Shown here: one piece after another, positions 12,019 through 25,142 of the stretch
Layout of the letters: every line of letters starts with the position of its first letter
Position numbering within the stretch: the stretch's first letter is position 1
NCBI GenBank assembly: GCA_035236585.1
Contig: CP141135.1
Coordinates: 902,001-966,000 of the forward strand
Source: Warburgia ugandensis
Taxonomy: Eukaryota; Streptophyta; Magnoliopsida; Canellales; Canellaceae
Direction: 5' to 3'
Length of the DNA: 64,000 nt
Made by a program: the position numbers and the translations under genes
The notes under the pieces: generated by a model
What the model was told of the DNA's origin: nothing
Seen by the model: the letters and a program-made list of their open reading frames with translations, nothing else
The model's database searches: none

Positions 12019-14393
12019 CCCAAACATATTTTCTCTAGAACTCTGACTTTGGTTACTGTTTATTGTTCAAAAACTCTTACTTAGAGGACGCAATTTGAAA
12101 GTTTCATCTTCCTATAAAATGCACGTTTGGAAAACGCTACGACGCCTGCTAATCGTCTTCGGTAGCACCATTTCCTACTGTATTCCCCCCCCCCCACCCC
12201 CCCCCCCCCAGTTAAAAAAACAGTAGAAATACGAGCCAAAGGTGGCTTAGCAGGGGAGAATCCTGCTCTCAACTCTCTCTCTCTTTCTAGCCTCTGTAAG
12301 GGTGTACGCATATGTGTGCGCGTGCACTTAGTCCCCCACACTTGTATGTCTTTATGAGCAGTTTATATACAAGTATGTGTGTGCGCGTGGTCATCGCAAG
12401 TGTGTATGTTTTCATGTCGTGTATATAATAGGGGAATTCACCGTCTAACATACTAACATTGTTACAATAATATATGTCTTTTCCGACTGAGTTCTGGAAC
12501 TGATGCTGAAACCCCTTTATCTAAGTCAACTTTGGATTATCTTATTTAATTATCTTGTTTAGGCTTTCTTACTTAGACCATCCACAAAAAATTATGCACA
12601 TCAGATGTTTCTAGTTACTAGTTTTTGAGTTGAAAAATCCAGCAGTTATGATTAATAACCTAAAATACAAAGCTAAAATTATCCAATGATCATGAATTTT
12701 GGTATCCACCAAATCTAAGGGAGTCCAAACAAGATAAATAAATATGATCATCAAGTAGAGGAGCTGCTTTTCTGAATCCATCCCAAACTCAGTCAGAATA
12801 ACATTTCTTATAGTATTAGTCTAGTGCCCTTGATTTTTATACTAGATCCATGGAAGACAATTACTATCTAATTGAGAGAGAGAGAGAGAGGTTGCTAGAC
12901 AACACAAACCAGAAAGGTAGCTACTGAAACATGGACCTACATATGGAGGGAGTTGAAATGCCTGGAAGTTCTAAGAAGCTGCCTCCATAAGCTCGAGGGA
13001 TGGCTTGAGAGATTTTGTTTTATTAATCTAAATGTATATCATGCTTAATTTCTGCTGCTTCCATGTAAAGTTACCCATTGACTCGACTAGTATCGACGTG
13101 GAATTTTCCTTCAAACACTTGGTGGATTCAACGACTCGTCAAAGGATAATATATCAATTTGATTCCCAATTACCATTAAGAAAAGGGCAATTTGATTCCA
13201 ATTAGTAAGGGGATAGTGAAATTTAAGATCCAAAATTAGGGAACAAGAATGATTAGGATAATTCATTGGATTGTATATATGACGTATGGCTTATACATCT
13301 ACAAAACACTTTTTTTTTTTTTTTTTTTTTCCAATATAAACAAAGAATTATAAGCAAATCACTCACACATATTACTAAATCAAATCTTTGACTAAAGGGC
13401 CAGGATGCTGTTGTCTGTTCCCATTTGCACTAGCATCCTACAATAGCTCTGTGTTTGATCCCCAATCTACCCAACAATAAGCTAATAAGATATAGGCTAA
13501 CTATGGTTATATGTCTAACACACTCCCTCCCATGGAAACACTTTTTTGTAAGCTCTTAAAGGTAGATTTGATAAATAGTGAGTCTCAAGATTCAAACTCA
13601 TAACCTTGTGATCAGCAAGGTTTTGAACCATATTGGATCACCATTCAATCTAAAAGCTTAAGCTAATAGGAAGTGGGCCATTTACATCCAAAAATAAATA
13701 AAATTTGAGCACAATTTGACCCTTAGAATGATTTGGACATAAATAAGGTGAATCCAACAGAGCCCGACCCACTGACGGCCTACTCAGCAGTGCAGATCTA
13801 GTTGGGTATTACCTAAAACGTCTGACCCAACCCTATTTGTAACTAAGCCTGTAATATAGGCTGCTCCATTTTTTATGATACATGGAAAACGCACAATATT
13901 GACGCTCAGTTAATGTGTTATAGATTTCTAGAGTGCAAACCACTCCACTTTCTGCCCCACAACATAGACATGCGATGTCCAAAGCTCGCATCATCAGACA
14001 ATCCCAGCCTTTCTTTCTTTCTTTCTTTCTTTGAGTTTCAAAAGCATTGGCTCAGATTAACAAAATAAAATTTTCTGTTGACATAAGATTAGGTTATCCA
14101 ATGTGAGAGATTTTTAGGCATGGCCTAACTAATAGAGAAGCAAAAGATGAATATTTGTACTCAATTTGGACAATAAATCTGGGAATCACTTGCATTCAAA
14201 GAAGAACATAATCAAGAGGTTGTGGGCTCAATTCCACTTTCCATTATAAATAAATAGAAGAACACAACAATTTCTAATGATAAATAAGAGAAAATCTGGT
14301 TTTGGGTTTATGTCCTCTCTACACTACCACAATACAATTCCATTGTCATGCTAGTCAAGGAAATGCACACAAAATCTCAAATTGTTGCGGCCT
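12019..14393. other. Intergenic, simple tracts and a dispersed-repeat fragment
   Basis: No gene is visible. The stretch includes a poly-C run (about 12186-12210), a GT-rich stretch near 12300-12410, a short GA run near 12873, a 20-base poly-T (13311-13330) and a TTTC run near 14010. The segment at about 13490-13680, with GTCTAACACACTCCCTCCCA and CACCATTCAATCTAAAAGC, looks like a common dispersed plant repeat, but I cannot name its family. Confidence 0.45.
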
Positions 14394-17300
14394 TCAGCAT
14401 GGAGGCATGTCAAACTGTGGAGGTAACATATGAGCTTCTTTGCCTTTACCATTCTTCACTATGAGCACATTATCCATGCCCCAGCTCAGATGACGATCCA
14501 GATGGCAGTGCATGAACCACACACGTACCAAAATCACCACCGTTGCACAAATGTAAGTTCAATTTATCACCATTGATTTGTAGATACGAGAAGGATGCGT
14601 GTGTGTGTGTGTGTTAATGACAGCTAAACAGATAAAGAAAATGGAAACAAAGATTATGGGAAAAGTACTTGATGGACTTCGAATTAATTAGTCACAAAAT
14701 TCTAGGAGATGATGGGTGTGGATACCATTGATGGATACGTCAAACTTAGGCCCACAAATTTTAGTTGATAATGGCCTGGACCCCTGGTTCAGACTGGGCA
14801 TTCAGGATCCAGTTATTTTGAGGGTCTAACATGTACCACCATGCCACAAGCTTTCACCCACTAAATCTTCCCAACCGTCTGATTTGTGGGGACTAACTGA
14901 GTGATAGTAACAATCAGCCTTTTGTTTGTTACCGTCCTAACCTTCGATTTAAAATTACAGATCAGAGTTTAGGACCATCCAAAGGGAGGAAAATTTGCCA
15001 TCTTGAGCATGCAAAGATGGACCCAGCAACTGAATCATTTCGATCATTGACCAAGTTGGCCTCCCTTTTCCAATCAGATGACTAAAAGGGCAAAAAGGAT
15101 TAGCCTTTATGACATAGAATTTGTGCCTTCAAATGACTTGAAATACTAAACTTACCTGGGTTTGTTGTATTGAATCTCACAGCCGTCCATCCATTCTTAG
15201 GGACTCCAATATTGTTAATCTTGGGAGGATCAACAAGATTGTAACTTTTGGGATCCTTCCTTTCGTCAAAATTTCCAAAACCACTTCCAACCACATAAAC
15301 ACTGTACCCATGTAGATGCATTGGATGATGCTCACCTGCAGCCACGTTAGTCCCTTGGAAGACATCTCAAGACTAATGTTATACTCCACAATCTTCAACG
15401 TCGTGGCCCGCTCGGGTGTCCAAGGGCTTTCATTTACAGAATCAGCCGTATAATTAAAAGCAAACGGTGGATTATTAGGAACTTATCATTAAAGACCCCA
15501 TTAATGCTTCTATAGTAAGCCTGGAGTATATCGATCGCGGGTTCACGAAGCTTATATTGTTCAAACTTGCAGAGAGCCGATTACCATTCGGCCCTGAACA
15601 TGACGAGTTCGCACATGGAAGTGTATTAACAGAAACTGTTATGAATAAGCACTTGTTAATTTTCTTAGGCACAAAAACAGGGTGATCCTCATCTGCTAAG
15701 CTTCGAAACAAGGTTGTGAAATTGGTCACAGCTTCAGTATCATTACGAATAGGGAGAGATGGGAGAGAAGGAGATGGAGGGGTGTAAGAGCCATTGTATT
15801 GGACGATCGCCGTCGTGGTTACGGTGTCATAACTGACTCCTTCGCCGCTTGAGTAAGCACTGGCAGCCATGTAGTCGAGACTGGGAGTTTGATCTGCTTC
15901 AAACAAAACATCCATGGTTTGTCCTGGGGTTATCATGATATAACTTGTTGTTATGGGTTTAACATATCTTGCATCTATCCCTACAACTGTCAGTTTATGG
16001 TTAGCACCCGCGAAGAAGAGCTCATCGTTTGTGGCCGCATTGATCATACGGAGAAGATAGGTCTTTCCATATTCGACCAAGACTCGAAATGTTCCTGCAA
16101 AGAAGAAGCAGATGATGATGAACAGCCGTTCTAATAACAAACTTTGGAGAACTAGAACTGCCACAGCAACCAAATCGACCAACTTGATACTAAGTCGCTA
16201 ATTTTGTGATCCACTAGACTACACCTTAAATAGGCCATGAACCAAAAACTGCTCCACTGGAATCTTCCTAAAATTAATAGTTGATGGTTAAATGACGATC
16301 TCTCAGAAAATAAAAAAATAAAAAGTGCACTGTAGAAGACGAAGGGTTTGGATCACAAACCTTATAGACCCCGCATGTACTTTTAGGCCGAGCGTATATT
16401 ATACCATAATCTTAGCATACTTTCTGTAAAATAAGTATTTAAAAAAATGTTGTATTACCTGCTTTTGAGCATGGAAGTAGATCTCCAGGTTGACCATTAG
16501 TGGTGTAAGAATTAGAGCTGTCGGGTTCAGCTCCTGTTGTCAGTGCTTCTTCCATCACATTCATTACGTTACTCTTATACCATTCTCCTGTAATATATGC
16601 ACAACAAACAACGCCAATCATTTTCTATAGATCTTTGGGGACATAAAAACAATAAGGCACCTCTTAAGACGTTACTGTATATATGTTCAAAGTCTTAGAT
16701 GCCTTTCTTTTTTTATTTTTTTGTTACAATAAAGAATTATTAAACAAACTATGTAGAATTTATTATCCTAACTTTTAAATTACTTGAAATCTCCCAAAAG
16801 AAGTTAAGTGCCACCTTTAACCTCCAACCAAACATAAGGAGGAGATGCCCTTATTTATTATCTGTAGACATCAAAAGTCTTGTTTCTTCGTCTATTTCCT
16901 ACCCTTCTTTGCCCACTTTTTCTACGTTTAGAAAGAAAATAGATAGAATGGATGCTTATCTTCACATTCTTACCATTCCTTTCAAATAATGCTTATTTAT
17001 TATCATAGATATTTGATTGCATTACACAACAAAAGAGACAGAGATGTAGTATTATTACCATTATTTAATAAGTCCCGTAGAAGTTCATGCCCAAAAAAGT
17101 GTGTGAGCTATTGGAGTAACCTATTCATTAAATTTGTAGCCTCCAGATGGGTACTAAAAATCTCATCTAATGGAAACTTCTTTACTGCTCCCCTTCAACT
17201 GAAATATGAACTACATAAAGAAAAAACACAATACCGTCCCTAATTTCATATGGATCGGACCTTTATCTTTCCTTCTTTTTAAAAGTTTAAAGATTTTTGT

Positions 17301-19525
17301 AAGTTATTTGACTAACCCTCGACTCGGTCGAGTCAACTCGAAATTTCTGCAGGTACCTTGTGTCAGAGTTTTCAGACTCAAAACGCTGGTCTAGACCATG
17401 TGACTTTGTTGCATCTTAAACAACCAAAATGAGAAAAACAAAAGACCCATTAGTTGCATAGATCTGATATCACCATTTGTGCTTTTTCTTTTGTCCAATC
17501 ATATGCTAATGTGGGTCACGACAATTGCGGAAAACGATCAACATCTAATTAGAGAAAGTGGATATCATTTCTTCATCCGCGATCTTGGGTTTTCTTTACA
17601 TAAGCTTAATTTTGATGGTGCATCTTTCTAGGGCCCCAGTTTTTATAATGATGGGCTATAATTGTCGCTTTCGCGAAGCACAACAAATTCATTGAAGGTG
17701 AATTTCCAATTCTTCTGTGTGGCACTATCAAGTCTATTTCTTCCAACATGGTAAATAAGACTTGTTCATTTCCCAGAAGTTGGCTTATGTTTCTAATGAG
17801 ATTAGATCTAAAGGGGGCTGTAATTCTCTTATTTTAGACAGAGACCGACGATGTAGAAAGTCACTATCAGGATCTAGATAGGGAAGCTTTGATCATATGC
17901 CGTTTGGATCCTAGACAAAGGCTCATGGATCAACGGTCCCTGATCGTCCCATCAAGAAAGAATTAGAGACAGCTGGACGGTCTTGTAGCTAGCTGTACGA
18001 TTAACAGATCCGATCTTACCCACATGTTACATGCAGATCGAGAAAGTGTTTGTTACTAATGAGCATGACCATGACTTTCTTCTTAGCATTTTTAACCTTT
18101 ACGTGGAGAGTAAAGACTACAGTAACATACAACGTATAATAAGAGCGGTCTAAAATTCCTAATTAGCTAGGAAAAGACAGTTTTTAGAGAGCCTTATATG
18201 TGATGAATTTTGCATATTTTATATGAAAACACGGGCAGGCAAAAGTTCAGCTGGGCCCTCCTGTAATCATCCAAACAATTTATCCAAGTCTTGTTAGCTG
18301 TCACGGTCTGATCATACGTAGTAGTCTCGACCACAGGAAGATCTAATCAAAGCCATTATTAATATAGATCTTAGATTGTCACTTGGGTTCGACTTTCCAT
18401 ATATAACTCATCCCCAGGACAGGGTGCCATATAGATGATACTTAGATCATCGACAAGAGCAGGTCCCCCCAGCACGTTTACCGACCCAAATTTTGCAAGA
18501 GAAAGTATTTGGCTTTATAATCATCATGTACAACATACCTAGAATAATTGGGAATTCTTTGTTAGGCTTGGGAAATGGATAAGTTGTTCCCTTTTTCGGA
18601 TAGATGAAAATAGCTCCATGCACTATGGCCCGCGTCCAATCACTATGTGCATGGCACCATAATGTCCCCTTCTTCCGATGAAAACACAATCTTGTACCTG
18701 AAAGATGCTCCTGGCTGAATAGGGCACTGTGTGATATACTCAGGCCCATCTGACCATGGATTCCTTGGCTGTTTCACACCATGCCTGTAAATTTTTTCAC
18801 TCCTCATTAGCTTTATCGACAAGCACATTGTTCTTGTAATTTATACTTTACTTTTTGGCATCATTATAAAATTTATACTTCGCTAGTTAAGTGATAAAGC
18901 TTCTAATCCTCCTAAACGTTATCAAATACAATAAAAAAAAGTGTTTTACAAAGGATATATGGGGAGTCATACCAATATATGGTGACGTTATAGCTGCCTT
19001 TGTCATAAACTTCGACAATCACAGTATCTTCCTTGTGAACATATAGAGTAGGTCCAGGATATTGGCCATTTACAGTCAACATGTTCTTAGTCTCGCACAG
19101 TCTAGTATATGGAGTTGACTCAATCTATAAAACAGAGAAAAATTATCAGCACACAATCACAAAGTCAAGAGAAATGAATCCATTTATTGAACAAAAAAAA
19201 TGAAGATAAAGCCTTAAATTATACATGTTTGTTCCTCTCACCCGTGAAATAGATAGATAGATGAGAAGAGTAAGGTAAAGAGATAATATGTACTCAGAGA
19301 TGAACATGTGGAAATGAAAAGCTACAGATTGCAGTGGTAATCAAGACCTCACCATACTGAATCGATGGTTCTAAACCTTAAAACTTCCGAATGAATAGAA
19401 CCAGGCAATATGAGATGAATGTCACTTACAACAAAACTTCTGTTGTGGGTCTTCCCGGCAACCATGCAGATGAAGAACCCAAGAAGTTGCAACACCCATA
19501 TGAGCAAATTCCTTCTCAACGCCAT
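14394..19525 (-). pseudogene. Laccase (multicopper oxidase) pseudogene, six exons
   Basis: Exons, minus strand: 19525-19430 (signal peptide MALRRNLLIWVLQLLGFF), 19124-18973, 18784-18539, 16587-16459, 16094-15156 and 14524-14394. Laccases are secreted copper enzymes that oxidise phenolics, for example in lignin or flavonoid polymerisation. Copper ligands are visible: YWHGV, CHAHSDW, HPMHLHG and [12 protein letters not shown]. Exon order and length fit the family. Lesions: one extra G in the G run at 18672-18675 (frameshift before GTLW); a 1-base loss in the PAIDIL-like stretch near 15545; another near 15480 (ttcct for ttccct); another near 15360 after SLEM; and an AG-to-AC change at the last acceptor (14526-14525). 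TLWW is TLWC. Several independent lesions argue against sequencing error. It resembles the LAC7/8/9/14/15 side of the family, by memory only. Confidence 0.9.
17575..17880 (+). pseudogene. Possible RNase H remnant in laccase intron 3
   Basis: On the plus strand KLNFDGASF, then, after frame changes, FAKHNKFIEGEFPIL and LILDRDRRC recall the RNase H domain seen in plant LINE and retroelement fragments. It lies in the large intron between laccase exons 3 and 4. The homology is short and broken, so the call is weak. Confidence 0.3.
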
Positions 19526-19564
19526 TGATGAAAAGCAACTCCTTTCCCTCTGCTCTTGAACCAT

Positions 19565-20475
19565 CTCAGCATGGGTTTTATAAGGATTTGTTCTACTACC
19601 GGCCCCTAGGTCTTTAGACTGAAATTGCGTGCAGGAAATGATCCCGTTTAGTGGTTGTCGTTTTCCAAATTAAAGTTCTTAGTGTCAAGTTTTGTGTACA
19701 TACTCTAGCAACTATCGTTTGTGGGTTCTCTAGGCTGGTTTCATAATTTGAGTAATAAACCCATGTTCCTTTTCTCGACTTGGACGGGCAGGTTTCACAA
19801 TCCAGACACGTTAAGTCAAGGTACCAAAAACCAAATAGGAACATAGCGAAAAAGAACCTTGCATCCAATGGCTACAGAGAAACAAGAATATCTATCAAAC
19901 TTCTCTTTATGATTCGGAAGCGATAGAAATTGGAAGCTACACTTGTTTAAATGGAAAGAAAGCTTGATGGTTAGCTGTAACTACACCAGCAGTAATGGAC
20001 GGAGGTCCCATCATTTTGTCTTCCAATGCTACTTCTTTTTCAATGGAAAACTGGATCAAGTTACTGCAAAGTTGCTTCATTGAAATGGAAAGAAAGCTTG
20101 ATGGTTAGCTGTAACTTTAGTGGGACGCAGTTGAATGGACGATTATAGTCCAACAATGGATGCTGGAGTATTATATGGCCCGCTGATAATTTTGTAAGGC
20201 TAGAAGTACTAGTGGGACTCAGCTTTTTAGTGACCTACACCGTTCATCTTTTTGGCTAGAGCTTGTGATTTCATTTTACAAGGCTAGGATGATCCGATGG
20301 AGATTTTAGACATCACTCATCTCAAACGCCTCCGACCACGGGAATGGTTTTGTATCAGTGAAAGTTTTGGCCCGTTGTAGTTTCAGTGGCGGGTGTAATT
20401 CCTAGTACTTTTAGTCGGGACTACAAAAGCGGAGGCAGGTTAAAATGCTTTCAATCGTGGTTTTTTTTTTTTTTT
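19565..20475. other. Laccase upstream region and spacer
   Basis: This lies upstream of the laccase pseudogene. A 34-base sequence containing GAAAGAAAGCTTGATGG is repeated at about 19950 and 20085. No other feature is recognisable. Confidence 0.4.
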
Positions 20476-21416
20476 TCAAAAATGCTATTACATTTTGGCA
20501 TTTTTACAAATAAAAAGATTCCAATATTTTTTGAGTTTTGTAAATTTGTCATTAAATTTTTTTTTGAGCGTTGAAAAATTGTCATTGCATTAGTTTTTCA
20601 TCCTCCTTCCCTCTTAGTTTTTTAAAATTATGATATTACCCTTCTATATTTATATCTTTAAAATATTCTATCATACCTACTACCTCATAGTATGGACATG
20701 ATTAAGTTGATGACTTTGACTACTAAGTTTAATGACTTTCTGATAGAAAGTTTTAATGAAACTTAGTATCCAATACTATTTGATAACAAGAATCTAATGA
20801 TATGATTAGATTCCAACAAAAACCAACAAATAGTAAGATATTTAATTGCAAACATACTATATTAATAGTACCTATTAAGCTTCTTTAATAAAAATCAATA
20901 ATTTAAGCTTTAATTTTTCAATAAAAACTTAAATAAAACTCTTTATAACACAAAGTAGAATATAATAAATGCTTTGGATCAATCAAAATCACAATAATAT
21001 GAAGAAAATTTTAAGTTTAAAATATTAGAAAAATACTATTACTATTCATATGAACAATGGTAAGTGGCAAACTTTAAGCTCTTCATTCAATGTCATTTTG
21101 AATGAAATTTGAAAATATAATACTTCGGTATTCTTCTTCTCAATGTCTTTTATCTAGCATGATTAATTTCAAAGATTTTTCTCGATTAACTAAGTAGGAA
21201 ATCATGAGCAAACTCTTCTTGTTCACCATATTAACAAAGAGAAATAAAAAAAAGGATAATATCTAAATAATAAAAAAAACTAACTAGGAAGGAGAATGAA
21301 AAACTAATAAATGGTAATTTTACAAAGCTTAGCAAAACTTAATGGCAAATTTACAAAACTTAGAAAATATTAGAATTTTTTGTAAAAATACCAAAATATA
21401 ATGGCATTTTGGAAAA
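20476..21416. mobile_element. Non-autonomous element with about 165-bp terminal inverted repeats
   Basis: The left arm (about 20478-20640) and the complement of the right arm (about 21416-21260) align over roughly 165 bases. Shared blocks include AAAATGC(T/C)ATTA, TTTTGTAAATTTG(T/C)CATTAA, ATTAGTTTTTCAT and CTCCTTCC. The interior is AT-rich without coding capacity. Long inverted arms without a transposase suggest a Mutator-like or similar MITE. A poly-T run at the left edge obscures the target-site duplication. A related single arm lies at 61247-61410. Confidence 0.7.
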
Positions 21417-21846
21417 ATTCCCTTCCAATTCTCTTTTTTAAGGTAAAAAGCTTTTGATTCTCAATGCACGCATTCTTCTTCGACTCTTCCGGTCCCTCTC
21501 CGAAACGTAGTGGTCACATTTGCTACTAGATCCACCCACCACGAAAGCACCACCCCAACCCCCCCTCTCTCTGTCTCTATGTACGTTTGTAAGATTGATC
21601 ATCGAATGGAAGAGGACTTCCGTGGTATAACCTATCTATGTTATAGCCCGTAAACGATGTGAATTTACTTCATAATATATTGAATACATGGACGCAATGT
21701 GTGCATTCTTACCCCCCTCCCTCTCTCTTCTACTTGTTTGTCGTATCACATAGTGGAGCAGGTGCCGCTTGTATCTGGTAATTATAGAGGATAAATCCGT
21801 ATCACATAGTGGGGCAATCAAGTACATTGATTATTGTGTCCCCACC

Positions 21847-21850
<4 letters not shown>

Positions 21851-21918
<68 letters not shown>
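21851..21918. repeat. (CT)n microsatellite
   Basis: About 34 uninterrupted CT units. The 'SLSLSL' frames it generates are not genes. Confidence 0.95.
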
Positions 21919-21919
<1 letters not shown>

Positions 21920-22047
21920 GATTATTATACGGTAATCTTGGGATCATAGCAGGATTATAAGTACACGGAACAGATGCCTAACGTAGAGAAGGAGCCAATT
22001 GTTATAAGCATCTGAACCTTTCTCCTCTTAGATGATCCATGTCGCAA

Positions 22048-22168
22048 AGATTGCATCCTTTAGATGATCCTAGTATTGGTTTTTCTGAGCTGTTCTAGTT
22101 TTCCTTGGCTATTTTAAGTTGTAAAATGGATCGTAGTTGAAACCGGCTTAGGATCATCTAAAGGAAAA
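22048..22168. repeat. Small inverted repeat
   Basis: TCCTTTAGATGATCCTAG near 22048 is complemented by CTTAGGATCATCTAAAGGA near 22150, with about 85 bases between the arms. A third partial copy of AGATGATCC lies at about 22030. Confidence 0.5.
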
Positions 22169-22299
22169 CCACTGTTAGAAAACCATGAGGATGAATGCTT
22201 CAGACCATTAACGATGTAGCCTCCACTCTGTTTGTAGTATCATTACCATATAGTGCCCCACCAACTCTCTCACTCTCTCTGAATTTTATTACGTAACTA

Positions 22300-22689
22300 G
22301 TTTCATTGTGATTGCATCATAGGCATCATGAAATATGAGTGGGAGGCCCACTTGCTATAGTTTTTTTGGTATCTAAATCATTCAAGTGATTTGATCCATA
22401 CTAGATGGCCTATAGGTACCAAAAATCCTATCCATGAAGACTTCAAACACCCGCTTTATTATAATTTCTCAACCTATAAAATGAACGTATATTGTGCTTA
22501 TTGAACTTCTTTGTTTTAAGTGGTTAATAGTCCAACTTGAGAAAGTATGATAAAGGGGTATTTAAGGTCTTCATGGATAGGATTTTTGATACCTGCATGC
22601 CATGAATGGTTTAGATAGTAAAAAAACTACAGCAAAAATGGGCCCTGCACCCATATTTCATGACGCCTATGATGCAGCCACTATGAGAC
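22300..22689. mobile_element. Foldback/MITE element, about 390 bp
   Basis: The two halves are inverted copies over most of their length. The left arm contains TGCATCATAGGCATCATGAA and AAAAATCCTATCCATGAAGA. The complement of the right arm contains TGCATCATAGGCGTCATGAA and the same AAAAATCCTATCC block. No coding capacity is visible and no clear target-site duplication was found. Confidence 0.7.
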
Positions 22690-23360
22690 CTGTTGCATAG
22701 TATTCGTTCTATCGCGTTAACCATTCAGTACTACTAGCTCACTTGCCGCAAGGAAATTCAATATAGTCCTCGCGCTTTAGTATCTTTTTGGCACGCTCAT
22801 CTATTATAGTAGTGTACTGATGAGTAAAAAACTTCAAGCTAAAGCTAAGTTAGTCAGGGAATCCGAGGATAGTTTCCTGTGTCAAAAGTTTCGATCTATG
22901 AACTTTCTTTATTGAATAAAGAGTTTAGGAGGGGGTTTTGGAACTCCTCCAGTGCTATGGAGCGATTGATTTGTGAACAAATGCTGCAGCCTTTAACGAG
23001 TATTGAGCAAACCCTACTCTTCTAACACTTACTAATTAGCAGAATTTCAAGTCAAGCTAAACTAGAACTCAGGGAATGGACACAAAGAAGCAAACCAGAC
23101 TAGATAGAAAGAACTTAAGAGTAAACAAAGCAAAAGCTCACATAGTCAATCGTAACTTAAGTTGGATAAGAAGGAAAACCGATCAACCCTCTAAAGAAGG
23201 AAACTATCACTCATTAAACCATGATTGATGGAACAACAATGTCATGTGGGAGAGCTGGGCCCAACTACTTAACTAGTCATGAGCAATGTCCCTATGCTAT
23301 GTTCCAATTTCAAGGCAAGTCTAGCTTTACTTGGTTTTTCTTTCTTTCCCTACGAAATCA
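22690..23360. other. Spacer, no gene
   Basis: Unremarkable sequence between the foldback element and the LINE remnant. I see no feature I can support. Confidence 0.4.
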
Positions 23361-24120
23361 AATCAATATCGTCATCATCAACATCAAAGCTTTATCTCAA
23401 TTAGGGGACGGTTACATGAATGTTGTTCCTTCATTCTTCTCCATTAAGTGTTATGATTCATTTAACCAAAAGTTTTTAAATCTTTTCTTATCACTTTTAT
23501 CCACATCCTTTTGGACCTTCCCATAACTCTTTTAGAGCCTTCAACTTAGATCGACTCACCCAATCTCATTGGAGCTGTTTTCAGTCTCTGTTGGGCATGT
23601 CTAAACCATCTAAGTCTACCCCTCCCCCATCTTGTTACCTATTGGTCCTACTCCTGGGCTTGCTCTAAAGGTTTTGTTACTAATTCTATCCTTTCTTCTA
23701 ATTCCACTCATCCATCTCAACATTCCCATTTTAGCTATGTTATCATATGAATATCTTGTTCCTTAACTGCCCAACACTCTAATCTATAAAGTATGGCCAT
23801 TCTTACAACCATCCAATAGAATTTTGCTTTTTTTGAGTGGCATTTGCTGATCACACAAAACTCTAGATGCATGCACTTCTCTATTTGTTTCAATCCACTT
23901 TGATTCTATATGTAACATCTCTCTCAATCTCTCTGCTCTCATGAATTATCGATACCAAGTATTGAAACTAATCCTTTTAGGAGATTTTTGGATTATCACT
24001 CTTTATTGATGCTTTACTCACACTCCTCTTCTTGCTAAAATTGTATTTTATATACTCTGTCTTAGTTCGGCTAATTTTAAATCCTTTAGTAAAGCCATTC
24101 TCTGGTTATTAGTATGGATA
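23361..24120 (-). mobile_element. LINE (L1-type) 3' remnant
   Basis: The minus strand shows the reverse-transcriptase C-terminal half and 3' end typical of a common plant LINE. Blocks correspond to the 'KTEYM', 'LGSII', 'RPAMLYG..CW' and 'VAEMRMLRW' regions in broken frames. The 3' end carries the motif complementary to CAAAGCTTTATCTCAATTAG. The plus-strand fragment at 47228-48213 belongs to the same type. Many stops and frameshifts make it inactive. Confidence 0.65.
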
Positions 24121-24604
24121 GCTTGGTATTGATGAGGCCATCTCGTGGGTTCATGAAGGACTGCAGATGTTATTTCATTTACAATATCCTTGTTATGATC
24201 TATATTGTTCCTTAACTAAAATTTGCATCATTGATTCTCAGCTAACTTGGATGTTGTTTACCATGGGTATCTCATAAAAAATGGATGTGTACAAATATAG
24301 GCTGCTAAAATGAAGAGATGGAGTTCATTCTCAACTGCTAAATTGGCGTCACAGTATTGTAAGCCCTAAATGTTGGAAGGACTGACTTCTACAATTCTGC
24401 TAACGAATCCCCCAGGATCGGTTCAATTCTTCAGCAACTGAAATCCATGAAACTGGTATCACAGTATTCTAAGGCCCAAATGTTGGAATGACTTCTCGGT
24501 AATTCACAGATATGCATGAAACATGCAGACACATACATAAGAAAAGAAAATAAGAAGAAAAAAAAATTCTATTCTCTTGGAAGTTTGTAGTGTATCATAT
24601 TTTT

Positions 24605-24750
24605 TAATACTTGAGGCCCCCGTGTATGTGGGGTCAGGGGAAGGGGCAGACCACAAGAGCCTATAGTACGCAGCCTTACCTTGCATTTTTGCAGAAGGCT
24701 CCTCTTTTGAATACTTTACCGTTGCGCCAAGGCTCCCCTTTTGAATACTC
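24605..24750 (-). mobile_element. tRNA-derived SINE fragment
   Basis: On the minus strand GGAGCCTTGGCGCAACGGTAAA is a tRNA-like head with a box A-like stretch. It is followed by a shortened body with GGTAAGGCTGCGTAC and GACCCCACATACACGGGGGCC, a common plant SINE sequence. The part expected to carry box B appears deleted, and GTATTCAAAAG(G/A)GGAGCCTT is duplicated. Confidence 0.55.
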
Positions 24751-25142
24751 GAAGCTGTAAACAATAATTGTATATCACCTTGGGAGTTGTTCCATACCCC
24801 AACAACATAAATAAAGGGTTGATGATAGTCTTGAATTACGGTATTAACTGTAATAATCTGGTCCATGCCTTGGTTCTTAGAGTTGTTGGTAGTCTTAGGC
24901 ATTGCTCATTTCTCTTTAGTTTTTTATTTAAATAAATAAGTATTTGTGAATACTTACCTGTGCATTTTTAGTATGGATTACCATATGCATCTTAGTTCTG
25001 CATTTACCTCTTTCTAAAGCTATCTTCGGTGATCTTCTCAGAGTAAAACACAAACTTTCCTCCTTTCTGTTTACTATTAGCATGAGCCTTTATCTACCGT
25101 ACTTCAATGAATGTTTGGGCTGACTTGTGTTTGATGAAACAG

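Noticed and set aside
24504-24902. 132-codon minus frame
   Set aside because: Largely covers a SINE fragment and adjacent non-coding sequence.
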